The notes beneath the pieces were generated by a model. It was not told the DNA's origin. It saw only the letters and a list, made by a program, of their open reading frames with translations, and searched no databases. This document shows, one piece after another, positions 45,467 to 53,890 of a DNA stretch of 64,000 bases. Every line of letters starts with the position of its first letter. The stretch's first letter is position 1. This DNA is from Anderseniella sp963700885 (lineage in GTDB: Bacteria; Pseudomonadota; Alphaproteobacteria; Rhizobiales; Aestuariivirgaceae). The stretch spans positions 1 through 64,000 of the forward strand of contig CAVOZJ010000032.1 of the NCBI GenBank assembly GCA_963700885.1, given 5' to 3'. Both the position numbers and the translations under genes were made by a program.

Positions 45467-48400
45467 TCAGCTTGCCTCGCGAAGACTTTCCGCAGTCTCC
45501 AGATCAACCGATACAAGCTGGCTGACACCGCGTTCCATCATGGTGACACCAAACAGCCGATGCATTCGCGCCATGGTCAGTCCATGGTGGGTAATGATCA
45601 GGAAGCGTGTATCGGTGCGCTCCAGCATCGCGTCCAGTAGATTGCAGAAGCGTTCGACATTGTGGTCATCAAGCGGTGCATCCACTTCATCCAGCACGCA
45701 TATCGGAGATGGATTGGTCATGAAGACGGCAAAAATAAGTGCCAATGCAGTCAGTGCCTGTTCACCACCTGACAGCAGGGACAAGACCGCCGGTTTTTTT
45801 CCGGGAGGATTGGCGATCAGTTCCAGGCCCGCTTCCAGCGGATCGTCTGATTCGACCAGCTTCAACTCTGCCTTGCCGCCGCCAAACAGGGTTTCAAACA
45901 ACGAGCCGAAATTGGCGTTGACCCGGTCAAATGCTTCAAGCAAGCGAGTGCGCCCCTCGCGGTTCAGGCTGGAAATACCGTGCCTCAGCTTGCCGATGGC
46001 CTGGACCAGATCATCGCGTTCGGTGATCATGGTCTCGACTTGTGTGGAGATTTCAGCGGCTTCGTCCTCGGCGCGCAAATTCACCCCGCCGAGACGCTCG
46101 CGCTGATCTTTCAGGCTGGACAGCTTGCGCTCGGCGTCTTCGGTTGACGGCATATTGTCAAGATCAAGTCCGGCACGCTGGCTGACCTCTTCAGGCAGGC
46201 ACTCAAGTGCTTCGGAAATTCTCTGGGTCGCTTCCCCAACCCGGGCCTCTGCAGCCTCGGATCGCACCCCGGCACGGGCATGTTCCTCGCGGGTCCTGCC
46301 AAGTACATCGGCTGCATCACGCAATTCCTGGTCTCGGCTGCGCAAATTGTTCTCTGCCTCAGCCAGCATGTCTGCTGCAGTGTTGCGTTCAGCCTCGGCC
46401 GCACTCGCGGCATTCATCAGTTTGTTGCGCAATGTCTCAAACTGTTCCGGCAGGTCGGCGAGTGACACAAGATCATTGCGCAGTGACGCGCCGCGTCCCT
46501 CAAGTTCCTCGATCTGGCTGGCGGCCCGCCTCGCCCTCTCCGTCCACTGGGCGCGCTCCTGCGAAATTGCCGCAAGGCGTTCGGTACGAACCCTGGCTTC
46601 GCGCTCCAGACCGTCATGGGTTGCGCGGGCTTCGGTGTAGGCCGCACGCTGGGTGTCGAGTGCACCACGCAAGGCACGCAGTTCTTCTTCCGCTCCATCC
46701 GTTGGCGCCAGGACGGATCGCTCTGCTGTTAACTGATCAAGTGATAACCTGGATTCAGAGATTTGCGCCGCGATGCGTCTGGCGGCTTCTTCAAGCACTG
46801 ATGCCTGGCGCAATTGTTCGCCTGTCGCCTTTTCATGGTCTGACAGGGCTTTACGGGCAACTTCAACGGCTTTGGTGGCCTCACGCCAGGCCTGGCGCCC
46901 GGCACGTTCGGCCTGCTCAGCCTGTCTGACGGTTTCCCTGGCTTCATCCAGCCGGGCCCGGGCGGTTTCGGTTACGGCAGAGGCAGACGCACTCGCTTCC
47001 TGAAGTGCGCCCAGCCGGTTGCGTTCCGCCAGCCGCTGCGCCGCGGCCGTCGGGGCATCTGCTGCGGCGGTGTAACCATCCCAGCGCCACAGGTCACCAT
47101 CAGTTGATACGAGTCTTTGCCCCGGTGTCAGGCTGGCCTGGAATCTTGCTCCATCTGCCTTGCCCACAATGGCGACATTTTGCAGCCGGCGGGCAAGAGC
47201 CGCAGGAGCCTTCACCACATCCGACAGCCGCTTGAGACCTGGCGGCAGCGATGGCGCAGCGTCCGGCGAAGGCAGCGCCCGCCAGTGAACAGGGGCAGCT
47301 TCGTCAGCAGATGCATCAATGTCATCACCAAGCGCTGCGCCCAGTGCCGTTTCATAACCTTTCTCCACCTTCAGGGCGTCGATCAGTGGTGGCCAGAGTT
47401 CGTCGTCTGCCACATGCAACAGTTTGGTGAGCGTGCGGACCTCTGTGGTCAGGTTTTCAGACTTGCGCCTCGCCTCATCATAGGCCTGATGGATCTCGGT
47501 CTGGGAAGTGCGGGCATTCTGCAGCGTTTGCTCGGCTGACATGGCGGCAGCTTCAGCAGATGCAGCGTGAACGGTCGCCGCCTCCAGCGAACCGTTCAGG
47601 CTTTCGCTTGCATCATCACCACCGGTTTCGGCGACAATGCCGGCATGCTGTTGCCGTGTCCTGGCAAGGTCTGCCTCGTCGCGGCCAATGCGGGCATCAA
47701 GCTCGGCGATCTGTCGCGCCACGCCATTGTGACGGGCAACCAGTTCGGACAACTTTCCATTGGCGTCATCTGCCCTGCTTTGCGCTTCAGCAAGTTTTTC
47801 TGCCTCTGCCTGTAGCAGGGTTGCTGCATGTGTTCTGGCTTCGCCGTCATCGGTTGCGGCGGTTTCAAGTGTTTCCTGCTCGCCAGCCAGCCGTTGCAGG
47901 ACACCATCGGTGTCACCCAGCAGTTCCTGCTCGCGCGCCAGGTCCCGATTGATCTGATCGATGCGGGCTTCAATTTCGGCGCGCCGTTCCAGCGACTGTT
48001 TTTCCTCGCGCTCAAGGCCTTCGCGCTCCAGGGTTATACGTTGCAGAACTGCCGCACGCACCGCCTCGTTCTGGCGCAGGCCGGGCAGGGTTTCTGAAGC
48101 CTGGTCACGCATCCGGGTCATTTCGGATACCGCGCGGGTTTGCTCACCCAGCACGCGGGTCAGTTCAGAAAGGTTGTTGTTTTCAGCCTCGACCGCGGAC
48201 CGGGCTTCCTTCCAGGCCAGATAAAGACCGGTCGCCTCAAGTCGTCTGATCTCGCCAGACAATTCCCTGTACCGCACGGCCTGCCGCGCCTGGCGCCTGA
48301 GGTTCTGCAACTGGCTCTCAAGCTGTGCCAGCACGTCTTCCAGCCGTTCGAGGTTGCTGTCGGCGGCTTTGAGCTTCAGTTCAGCTTCGTGCCGGCGGGT

Positions 48401-48922
48401 GTGCAGGCCCGTGATGCCGGCAGCTTCTTCCAGAATGCGCCGGCGTGCCTGGGGTTTCGACGAAATGATTTCACCGATCTGGCCCTGCCGCACCAGGGCA
48501 GGGGACCTGGAGCCTGTTGAGGCGTCGGCAAACAGCAATTGCACATCGCGAGCGCGCACATCCTTGCCGTTTATCCGATATGCAGATCCAGCATCCCGTT
48601 CAATGCGCCGCGAGATTTCCAGGTGATCAAAGCCGTTAAACGACGGCGGAGCATCATGGTCTTCATTGTCGAGTGTCAACATGACCTCGGCCATATTACG
48701 TGATGGCCTGCTGGAGGTGCCGGAGAAAATGACGTCCTCCATCCCGGCGCCACGCATGTTTTTGTATGAGCTTTCGCCCATAACCCAGCGCAATGCTTCC
48801 AGCAGGTTGGATTTACCGCAGCCGTTGGGACCGACAACACCGGTCAGGCCGGGCCGGATTTCCAGCTCGGTCGGTTCGATAAACGATTTGAAGCCCGACA
48901 GCCGCAGCCTGGAGAACTTCAT
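45467..48922 (-). CDS. smc: Chromosome segregation protein SMC
   Basis: 1151 residues from the ATG at 48922. N-terminal Walker A VGPNGCGKSN (about residue 32), long antiparallel coiled coils with a central hinge (about 500-640, including GLKRLSDVV), and the C-terminal signature LLSGGEQALTALALIFA with Walker B ICVLDEVDAPLDD. It organises and segregates chromosomes with ScpA/ScpB. Full length for the family with no breaks. Confidence 0.97.
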   Translation of the reverse strand: MKFSRLRLSGFKSFIEPTELEIRPGLTGVVGPNGCGKSNLLEALRWVMGESSYKNMRGAGMEDVIFSGTSSRPSRNMAEVMLTLDNEDHDAPPSFNGFDHLEISRRIERDAGSAYRINGKDVRARDVQLLFADASTGSRSPALVRQGQIGEIISSKPQARRRILEEAAGITGLHTRRHEAELKLKAADSNLERLEDVLAQLESQLQNLRRQARQAVRYRELSGEIRRLEATGLYLAWKEARSAVEAENNNLSELTRVLGEQTRAVSEMTRMRDQASETLPGLRQNEAVRAAVLQRITLEREGLEREEKQSLERRAEIEARIDQINRDLAREQELLGDTDGVLQRLAGEQETLETAATDDGEARTHAATLLQAEAEKLAEAQSRADDANGKLSELVARHNGVARQIAELDARIGRDEADLARTRQQHAGIVAETGGDDASESLNGSLEAATVHAASAEAAAMSAEQTLQNARTSQTEIHQAYDEARRKSENLTTEVRTLTKLLHVADDELWPPLIDALKVEKGYETALGAALGDDIDASADEAAPVHWRALPSPDAAPSLPPGLKRLSDVVKAPAALARRLQNVAIVGKADGARFQASLTPGQRLVSTDGDLWRWDGYTAAADAPTAAAQRLAERNRLGALQEASASASAVTETARARLDEARETVRQAEQAERAGRQAWREATKAVEVARKALSDHEKATGEQLRQASVLEEAARRIAAQISESRLSLDQLTAERSVLAPTDGAEEELRALRGALDTQRAAYTEARATHDGLEREARVRTERLAAISQERAQWTERARRAASQIEELEGRGASLRNDLVSLADLPEQFETLRNKLMNAASAAEAERNTAADMLAEAENNLRSRDQELRDAADVLGRTREEHARAGVRSEAAEARVGEATQRISEALECLPEEVSQRAGLDLDNMPSTEDAERKLSSLKDQRERLGGVNLRAEDEAAEISTQVETMITERDDLVQAIGKLRHGISSLNREGRTRLLEAFDRVNANFGSLFETLFGGGKAELKLVESDDPLEAGLELIANPPGKKPAVLSLLSGGEQALTALALIFAVFMTNPSPICVLDEVDAPLDDHNVERFCNLLDAMLERTDTRFLIITHHGLTMARMHRLFGVTMMERGVSQLVSVDLETAESLREAS

Positions 48923-49084
48923 CCGGTAACCCTCACCCCTGTAAGTTGGCCCTGAACCGGCCTCACATTTCCCATACCCCATGGGTCAAAAAATGATTCT
49001 TGGCCGGTTCAGCCTGATTCGTCTGCAAGGGGAAGGGTCAACACGGCGGGTTTTCCCCGGTAATTTCCAGGAATCAACCGTCAA

Positions 49085-49729
49085 TCAGGAAGCAGCTGCC
49101 GCCTCGATTGCCTTCCGGAAACCCTCAATATCCCGATCATCTTCCATTTTCTTGCCGTTTACATAGAAGGTCGGCGTCGATTTGACATCAAACTTCTCGG
49201 CTCCGTCCTTGCGGATCTCGAGAATGCCCTTGGCAAGCTCTTCGTTCTTCAGGCAGCTGTCAAAATCTGCTTCGCTGAGGCCGGCAAGCTTGGCCATCTT
49301 CAGCAGTTCGGCACGGGCATTTTCCCCAGCCCAGGTCTTTTGCTGCTCGTAAATCAGGTCAAGCATGCCGAAATACTTGTCGTCAGGAACGCAGCGGGCA
49401 ACCATGAAGCCCGCCAGAGCCAGGTCATCGAGCGGAAATTCCCGTGAAATGAACTTGATCTTGCCGGTGTCGATAAACTCGCTCTTGAGTTCCTTGAAGA
49501 CACTGGTGTGGAACGCAGCGCAGTGCGGGCAGGTGGCTGACGCATATTCGACAATTGTCACCTTGGCATCATCGGGTCCAAGCGTCTTGTCGCCAATTTT
49601 TGGTGCTGCGTGCAGATCGGCAGCCGAAAAGCCCTGTGCGAATGCGCTGGCGGAAAACGCCTTTGTTGCGGTTGCCGCTGCCGCTGCAAGAGCCAGACTT
49701 TGACCGAATGTGCGTCGATTTAGTTTCAT
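49085..49729 (-). CDS. Thiol:disulfide interchange protein, DsbA family
   Basis: 214 residues. N-terminal twin-arginine-like export signal (MKLNRRTFGQSLALAAAAA). Thioredoxin fold with active site ATCPHCAAFHTSVFK (CPHC), helical insert, and the cis-Pro loop in STPTFYVNGKKM. It oxidises or isomerises disulfides in exported proteins. It follows the DciA-like gene in the same direction. Confidence 0.93.
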   Translation of the reverse strand: MKLNRRTFGQSLALAAAAATATKAFSASAFAQGFSAADLHAAPKIGDKTLGPDDAKVTIVEYASATCPHCAAFHTSVFKELKSEFIDTGKIKFISREFPLDDLALAGFMVARCVPDDKYFGMLDLIYEQQKTWAGENARAELLKMAKLAGLSEADFDSCLKNEELAKGILEIRKDGAEKFDVKSTPTFYVNGKKMEDDRDIEGFRKAIEAAAAS

Positions 49730-49812
49730 AATGACTTCTACCTACTGGATGTTGGAGTTTGTGGCGAGCCGGAAATCCGGCTGTGGAGAACTTTTGCTGT
49801 TTCAGGTTGGAG

Positions 49813-50307
49813 TTACCGGGTCTGATTGCGCCTGACTGCGGCGTCTGCAAGAGCCGCGTTGCCGAGACGGGTCAGCGCTTCCTTCAGTTCGCTGTCCTGT
49901 ACCGCCCCGGTTTTCTGCTTGACACGTTCTATGACGTCCGGCGCCGGCTTGGCAACGTCGCCGGCAGCAGATTGACTGCTTTTGGTACGTGTGCCCTGTA
50001 CAATTTTCAGGTTCGCGACAGCCTGATAGCCAAAAAACCCGTTGATGCGGTCCACAATTGCGGTGACCTGGTAACTGAGCGCCAGTCCGGCTCCCTGATA
50101 TGCCCGCACTGTCAGTATAGCGCCTTCAGAATGTCGCTGCTGCCTGTCACGGCCCCTTGGCCACACCATACGTACCGGTGAACATAGTGCCGCAACATCG
50201 TCCCCGGCAATGGCGGCCCACTGGGCAACAAGTTCGCCATGGGCAAACCCGTAGTGCTCAAAAGCGGGGCGCGTAATCTTGCGGAAATGTTGATCAAGGC
50301 TTTTCAT
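49813..50307 (-). CDS. DUF721 (DciA-like) protein
   Basis: 164 residues. The DciA core is recognisable at the N terminus (VAQWAAIAGDDVAALCSPVRM), followed by GAILTVRAYQGAGLAL and QVTAIVDRINGFFGYQAV. DciA is the ancestral loader of the replicative helicase DnaB in bacteria lacking DnaC. It is divergent from mutY, an arrangement common in alphaproteobacteria. Confidence 0.85.
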   Translation of the reverse strand: MKSLDQHFRKITRPAFEHYGFAHGELVAQWAAIAGDDVAALCSPVRMVWPRGRDRQQRHSEGAILTVRAYQGAGLALSYQVTAIVDRINGFFGYQAVANLKIVQGTRTKSSQSAAGDVAKPAPDVIERVKQKTGAVQDSELKEALTRLGNAALADAAVRRNQTR

Positions 50308-50378
50308 ATTCTACATTTTGAGCTTGCGTGCATGAACCTCACCTGAATGATAGCGCAAGAAAGGGCCCGAGGCTTCAC

Positions 50379-51494
50379 ATGTCTGTTATGTTGCAGCAAG
50401 TAAATGATGACAACATGGCCGGTCAAAACAATCGGCTCTCCCGCCAGTTGCTGCACTGGTACGAAGCTCATGCCCGCACGCTGCCATGGCGTTCAAAAGG
50501 CCATGGGGCCTGTGATCCCTACCGCATCTGGTTGTCGGAGGTCATGTTGCAGCAGACGACCGTTGCAACCGTGGGCCGGTACTTTACTGCCTTTACCGCA
50601 CGGTGGCCAACCGTCGCAGATCTGGCTCACGCGGGGCTGGATGACGTGCTGCGTGAATGGGCGGGGCTGGGGTATTATGCACGTGCCAGAAACCTGCATG
50701 CCTGTGCAAAAGCGGTTATGACAGATCATGGCGGCCGGTTCCCCGATACCGAGGAAAATCTGCTGACACTGCCGGGTATCGGGCCATATACCGCAGCTGC
50801 GATTGCTGCCATCGCTTTTGGCAGGCCGGCCGCGGCCGTTGACGGAAATGTGGAGCGGGTGATGTCCCGCCTTTATGCAATCGAGACACCGCTGCCTGCC
50901 GCAAAACCTGAAATCAGGCATCGCACGCTGCAACTTGTGCCGGAAGCGCACCCGGGTGACTTTGCGCAGGCCCTGATGGATCTGGGTGCAACCATCTGTA
51001 CACCCACAAGCCCCAACTGCCTGATCTGTCCCTGGATGAAGGTGTGCAGGGGCCGGGAACTGGGGATTGCCGAAACCCTGCCGGCGAGGGCGCCGAAGAA
51101 GCAACGCCCCGTTCGCACAGCCCGGATCTACTGGGCAGAACGCTCGGACAGTGCCGTACTGATGCGCCGGCGTGAAGAAAGGGGATTGCTCGGCGGCATG
51201 CTGGAGTTTCCGTCATCGGGATGGGCAACCGGCAGGCACGAAACCGTTCTGAAACCTCCCTTTTCGTCCGGATGGGTGAGTGCAGGCAAACGGGTTGAAC
51301 ACACTTTCACGCATTTTCACCTGGTGCTGGAGCTACAGCGCACTGCCGAGGTTTTTGATGAGCTGCCAGTCAGCGATGGCGACTGGCGCTGGGTGCAGCG
51401 CCATGAGCTGGCAGCAGAAGCGCTCCCTTCGGCGATGAAAAAAGTTGCCGTCGCCATGCTTGGACCTGATGTGTTCAGGAAGGCTCAGACCTGA
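50379..51494 (+). CDS. mutY: A/G-specific adenine glycosylase
   Basis: 371 residues from the ATG at 50379 (CGAGG 6 nt upstream); GTG 50328 and ATG 50415 are alternatives. Catalytic Glu in VMLQQTTVATVGRY, helix-hairpin-helix with LPGIGPYTAAAIAAIAFG, catalytic Asp in AVDGNVERVMSR, and the [4Fe-4S] cysteines CTPTSPNCLICPWMKVC. The C-terminal NUDIX-like domain (about 240-365) recognises 8-oxoG. It removes adenine opposite 8-oxoguanine. Confidence 0.96.
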   Translation: MSVMLQQVNDDNMAGQNNRLSRQLLHWYEAHARTLPWRSKGHGACDPYRIWLSEVMLQQTTVATVGRYFTAFTARWPTVADLAHAGLDDVLREWAGLGYYARARNLHACAKAVMTDHGGRFPDTEENLLTLPGIGPYTAAAIAAIAFGRPAAAVDGNVERVMSRLYAIETPLPAAKPEIRHRTLQLVPEAHPGDFAQALMDLGATICTPTSPNCLICPWMKVCRGRELGIAETLPARAPKKQRPVRTARIYWAERSDSAVLMRRREERGLLGGMLEFPSSGWATGRHETVLKPPFSSGWVSAGKRVEHTFTHFHLVLELQRTAEVFDELPVSDGDWRWVQRHELAAEALPSAMKKVAVAMLGPDVFRKAQT

Positions 51495-51496
51495 TT

Positions 51497-51554
51497 CGGC
51501 AAATGCTCAACCGTCACCTCACCGCGCCACTTTCCATCGGGTTTGGCAAAGCTT
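51497..51554 (-). pseudogene. Remnant of an acetyltransferase 3' end
   Basis: Right after the SDR stop, the minus strand reads PESFAKPDGKWRGEVTVEHL then a stop. This resembles the last residues of the acetyltransferase at 56281 (LDGKWRDVVTVERLLEQE), and the DNA is about 80% identical over 40 bases. The rest of that gene is missing, so it looks like a leftover after deletion or recombination. Low certainty because the stretch is short. Confidence 0.4.
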
Positions 51555-52259
51555 TCAGGACAGCAGCAAACCACCATCGATATCAATGGTTGTCCCCGTG
51601 ATGAACTCGTTCTGAACAGCAAAGACAATGCCCTGCGCAACTTCATCGGCAGTGCCGGCACGTGGAATCAGGTTCTGTGCGGTCGCCTTGCTATAGAACG
51701 CGGTGCGCTCGTCACCCTTCAGGACGAACATCGGTGTATCGATCAGGCCTGGCGAGACGACGTTGATGCGCCTGGGGGCAAGTTCCGGTGCGATGCCGCG
51801 CGCAAAGGCCTCGACTGCACCGCCGACCGATCCGATGGCGATCTGACCCGGGCGGGTCTTGCGCGCAGGTGTTCCGGAGACCAGCACTATGCAACCATTG
51901 CCGGCCAGATGTTCAGCGCCATACCGCACCACGTTGGCATAGCCCCACAGCTTGTCAAACGAGCCCTTGAATCCGTCCATATCCATGGTCAGGAAGGGGC
52001 CGATCGCCCGGTCGCCGCCGGTTGCGGCACTGATCAGGACGTCATAGGGTGCAAGTTCCCTGAAAAGTAGCTGAAGCGCCTCGCGGTCGCGCACATCGCC
52101 CTGTTTCAGGGTGATACCTGCACCTGGATCTCCCGCCTTGCCGGGATCGCGGCTGATCGCAATGACTTCGGCACCCAGCGCCGCCAGTTGCCGGGCGGCT
52201 GCCAGACCGATGCCCGAAGTGCCTCCGAACAGCACCACTTTTTTACCTGAAACGTCCAT
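51555..52259 (-). CDS. Short-chain dehydrogenase/reductase
   Basis: 234 residues with AGGGAG ribosome binding site. Cofactor motif GGTSGIG (T-G-x3-G-x-G variant), NAG-equivalent region ISAATGG, a Ser in VLVSGTPARK, and the PGLIDTP segment of classical SDRs; the usual catalytic Tyr-x3-Lys is not clearly visible, so activity may be altered. C-terminal IDGGLLLS is typical. Substrate unknown. Confidence 0.85.
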   Translation of the reverse strand: MDVSGKKVVLFGGTSGIGLAAARQLAALGAEVIAISRDPGKAGDPGAGITLKQGDVRDREALQLLFRELAPYDVLISAATGGDRAIGPFLTMDMDGFKGSFDKLWGYANVVRYGAEHLAGNGCIVLVSGTPARKTRPGQIAIGSVGGAVEAFARGIAPELAPRRINVVSPGLIDTPMFVLKGDERTAFYSKATAQNLIPRAGTADEVAQGIVFAVQNEFITGTTIDIDGGLLLS

Positions 52260-52329
52260 AAAATTCTCCCTTCGGGTTCTCTGGCAACAAACTTGCCTGA
52301 CATACCCGCTTGATCAAGACGGATATCCT

Positions 52330-52417
52330 AAAGCGTTTTCCGCAAGGATTGAAACGCTTTTCGGACCAGGAAGCGCGTTAGAACAAGAGCAAGCGGTTTA
52401 CGTTTGATTTGAAACGC
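52330..52417. repeat. Rhizobial-type intergenic repeat (RIME-like), degenerate
   Basis: Contains AAAGCGTTTT (52330-52339), GAAACGCTTTT (52351-52361) and GAAACGC (52411-52417), with a hairpin between the first two. The pattern resembles extragenic elements common in Rhizobiales genomes. Identification is from general appearance only. The rest of 52260-52548 holds no gene. Confidence 0.4.
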
Positions 52418-52548
52418 GGGATTGCATTTTGTAGCGGCCGACAATCTCCACCGGGCTTACCGAAGGTGATGCACGCTCTATGGCTCGCAGTTGTATCTGC
52501 TATGAAAAAAGGAACCATCAATCAGCAACAGCCGAGGTCAGGTTAACT

Positions 52549-52839
52549 CTAACTTCCTGCGCCAACTTCCAGCGCCAGGTCGGCCCGCGTCAAAGTCGCA
52601 ACGAAATGGTCTACATGCCGGCGGATTTCCTTCGGCTGCCGATCAGGAAAGGCAGCCAGAAAGACAGCTACGATGTCGTTCACGGAAATTGGGTTTTCCA
52701 GCAACCGCCAGATGCCCGTAGCGAAGGGGTCGAGCGCATGAATTTTACCGCGCTCATTATCGATCAGGAAAAATTGCCCGTCGACATCCCGCTCAAGAAT
52801 GTTTTCATTGCGTTGAAAGCTGGACTGAATGCGGCTCAT
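52549..52839 (-). CDS. PqqD-family peptide-binding protein (RRE fold)
   Basis: 96 residues. The single domain matches PqqD-like RiPP recognition elements: DVDGQFFLIDNERGKIHALD, then FATGIWRLLENP and DIVAVFLAAFPD. Such proteins bind a leader peptide and present it to a modifying enzyme. The ATG overlaps the stop of the kinase-like gene (ATGA, 52836-52839), so the two are translationally coupled and probably act as a pair. No radical SAM enzyme or cyclase is present nearby. Confidence 0.85.
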   Translation of the reverse strand: MSRIQSSFQRNENILERDVDGQFFLIDNERGKIHALDPFATGIWRLLENPISVNDIVAVFLAAFPDRQPKEIRRHVDHFVATLTRADLALEVGAGS

Positions 52840-53777
52840 GTCTGTTGACCTTCACGCAAATCAGTTGAGTTGTTCGCAAGACAGTTCTCCAGGACCATGA
52901 TTGCGTCCTCGATGCGATGATATGTCAAACTGTAGGTTTGAGCGCCTTTGGCGATCCGCTCAAGATGATCGAACAGATGACTGGCCTGCATGTTCGTATT
53001 GTAGTTCTGGCTGATCAAGGCACGCAAGGCCGATCCAGTCGTGGCCGGTTCAATGGATGCGGGTGCTTTTTTGTTGGTGCGCCTGATCTGTACAATTGCG
53101 TGTATCGGCAGTGACTGTCCCGCATTCGCCAGCCTGTGTTCATCCAGTTCCACATACAGATGCTCGTCATCCTGCATTGCCGTGTTGGTGGCTATGAAGC
53201 CGCGCAATTTCGTTCCGGCAGCTTGTGGAGGCAATGGCAGACGGACACGCGGCAACATGCCCAGGCCCAGAACGGTGCCATCCTGCGGATTGATCGCCAG
53301 TACATCATCACCAAAAATCCTGTAACCACTTGCTGACAGGGCCACCGACAGGAGGCTTTTTCCGGCCCGGTGTGTGCCTGGAAACAATACCACTCCACTG
53401 CTGAATTCAACTCCAGCGCAGTGCAGGGTCAGAAGATTGTCGAACCGGTCAACAATCCATCCCATCGACAGGTAATGGAAATCGCAGACAGCCGCCACGA
53501 TACTGTCCGGTTTGCCGTAAAGATCACTGGCGGTCTGCTTTTCCCACGAGGAGACCCAGTCATAGCCACTGCCTGACTTCCAGAAGACCATTGCAGGGTC
53601 ATCCGAACCTGTGACCGATACCTCGGACACATCCCAACCACGCAATATGTGTCGAAATCCGGTGATCAGTTCAGGGCAATCAATGACATCGACACACCAG
53701 TGAAAATCGTTCCAGCGAATCGTCAGTCGGCGAGTATCTGTTGCAGGGTATGAGGATGGTATGGCCTGTCTCAACAT
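52836..53777 (-). CDS. HPr-kinase-like (HprK-related) P-loop protein
   Basis: 313 residues. Central P-loop LFPGTHRAGKSLLSVALS (G-x4-G-K-S, about residue 134) followed by a GYRIFGDDVLAI acidic strand and LGMLPRVRLPLP, the pattern of HprK-related Ser kinases. The N-terminal 120 residues are unrelated to classical HprK. No PTS genes are near, so HPr is not the obvious substrate. Coupling to a PqqD protein and to a Ser-rich repeat protein suggests it phosphorylates that protein. Database families named HprK-related kinase A and its PqqD partner describe a similar pairing (from memory). Substrate assignment is inference. Confidence 0.8.
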   Translation of the reverse strand: MLRQAIPSSYPATDTRRLTIRWNDFHWCVDVIDCPELITGFRHILRGWDVSEVSVTGSDDPAMVFWKSGSGYDWVSSWEKQTASDLYGKPDSIVAAVCDFHYLSMGWIVDRFDNLLTLHCAGVEFSSGVVLFPGTHRAGKSLLSVALSASGYRIFGDDVLAINPQDGTVLGLGMLPRVRLPLPPQAAGTKLRGFIATNTAMQDDEHLYVELDEHRLANAGQSLPIHAIVQIRRTNKKAPASIEPATTGSALRALISQNYNTNMQASHLFDHLERIAKGAQTYSLTYHRIEDAIMVLENCLANNSTDLREGQQT

Positions 53778-53800
53778 GGTTTAGCCTCGCAATGAATTCT

Positions 53801-53834
53801 GTTGCTGCCAGAGCACCTGGCTTCTGGCAGCAAC
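53801..53834 (-). terminator. Intercistronic hairpin between repeat-protein and kinase genes
   Basis: 12-bp perfect stem (GTTGCTGCCAGA and its complement) with a 10-base loop, 56 bp after the repeat-protein stop and 24 bp before the kinase start on the minus strand. No T run follows, so it is more likely a processing or attenuation element that lowers expression of the kinase and PqqD genes relative to the repeat protein. Confidence 0.5.
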
Positions 53835-53890
53835 TCCTTGCATTCAATCAGCAAAATTCATGCCAACAGCAAAAATCAAGCCAACCGTGT

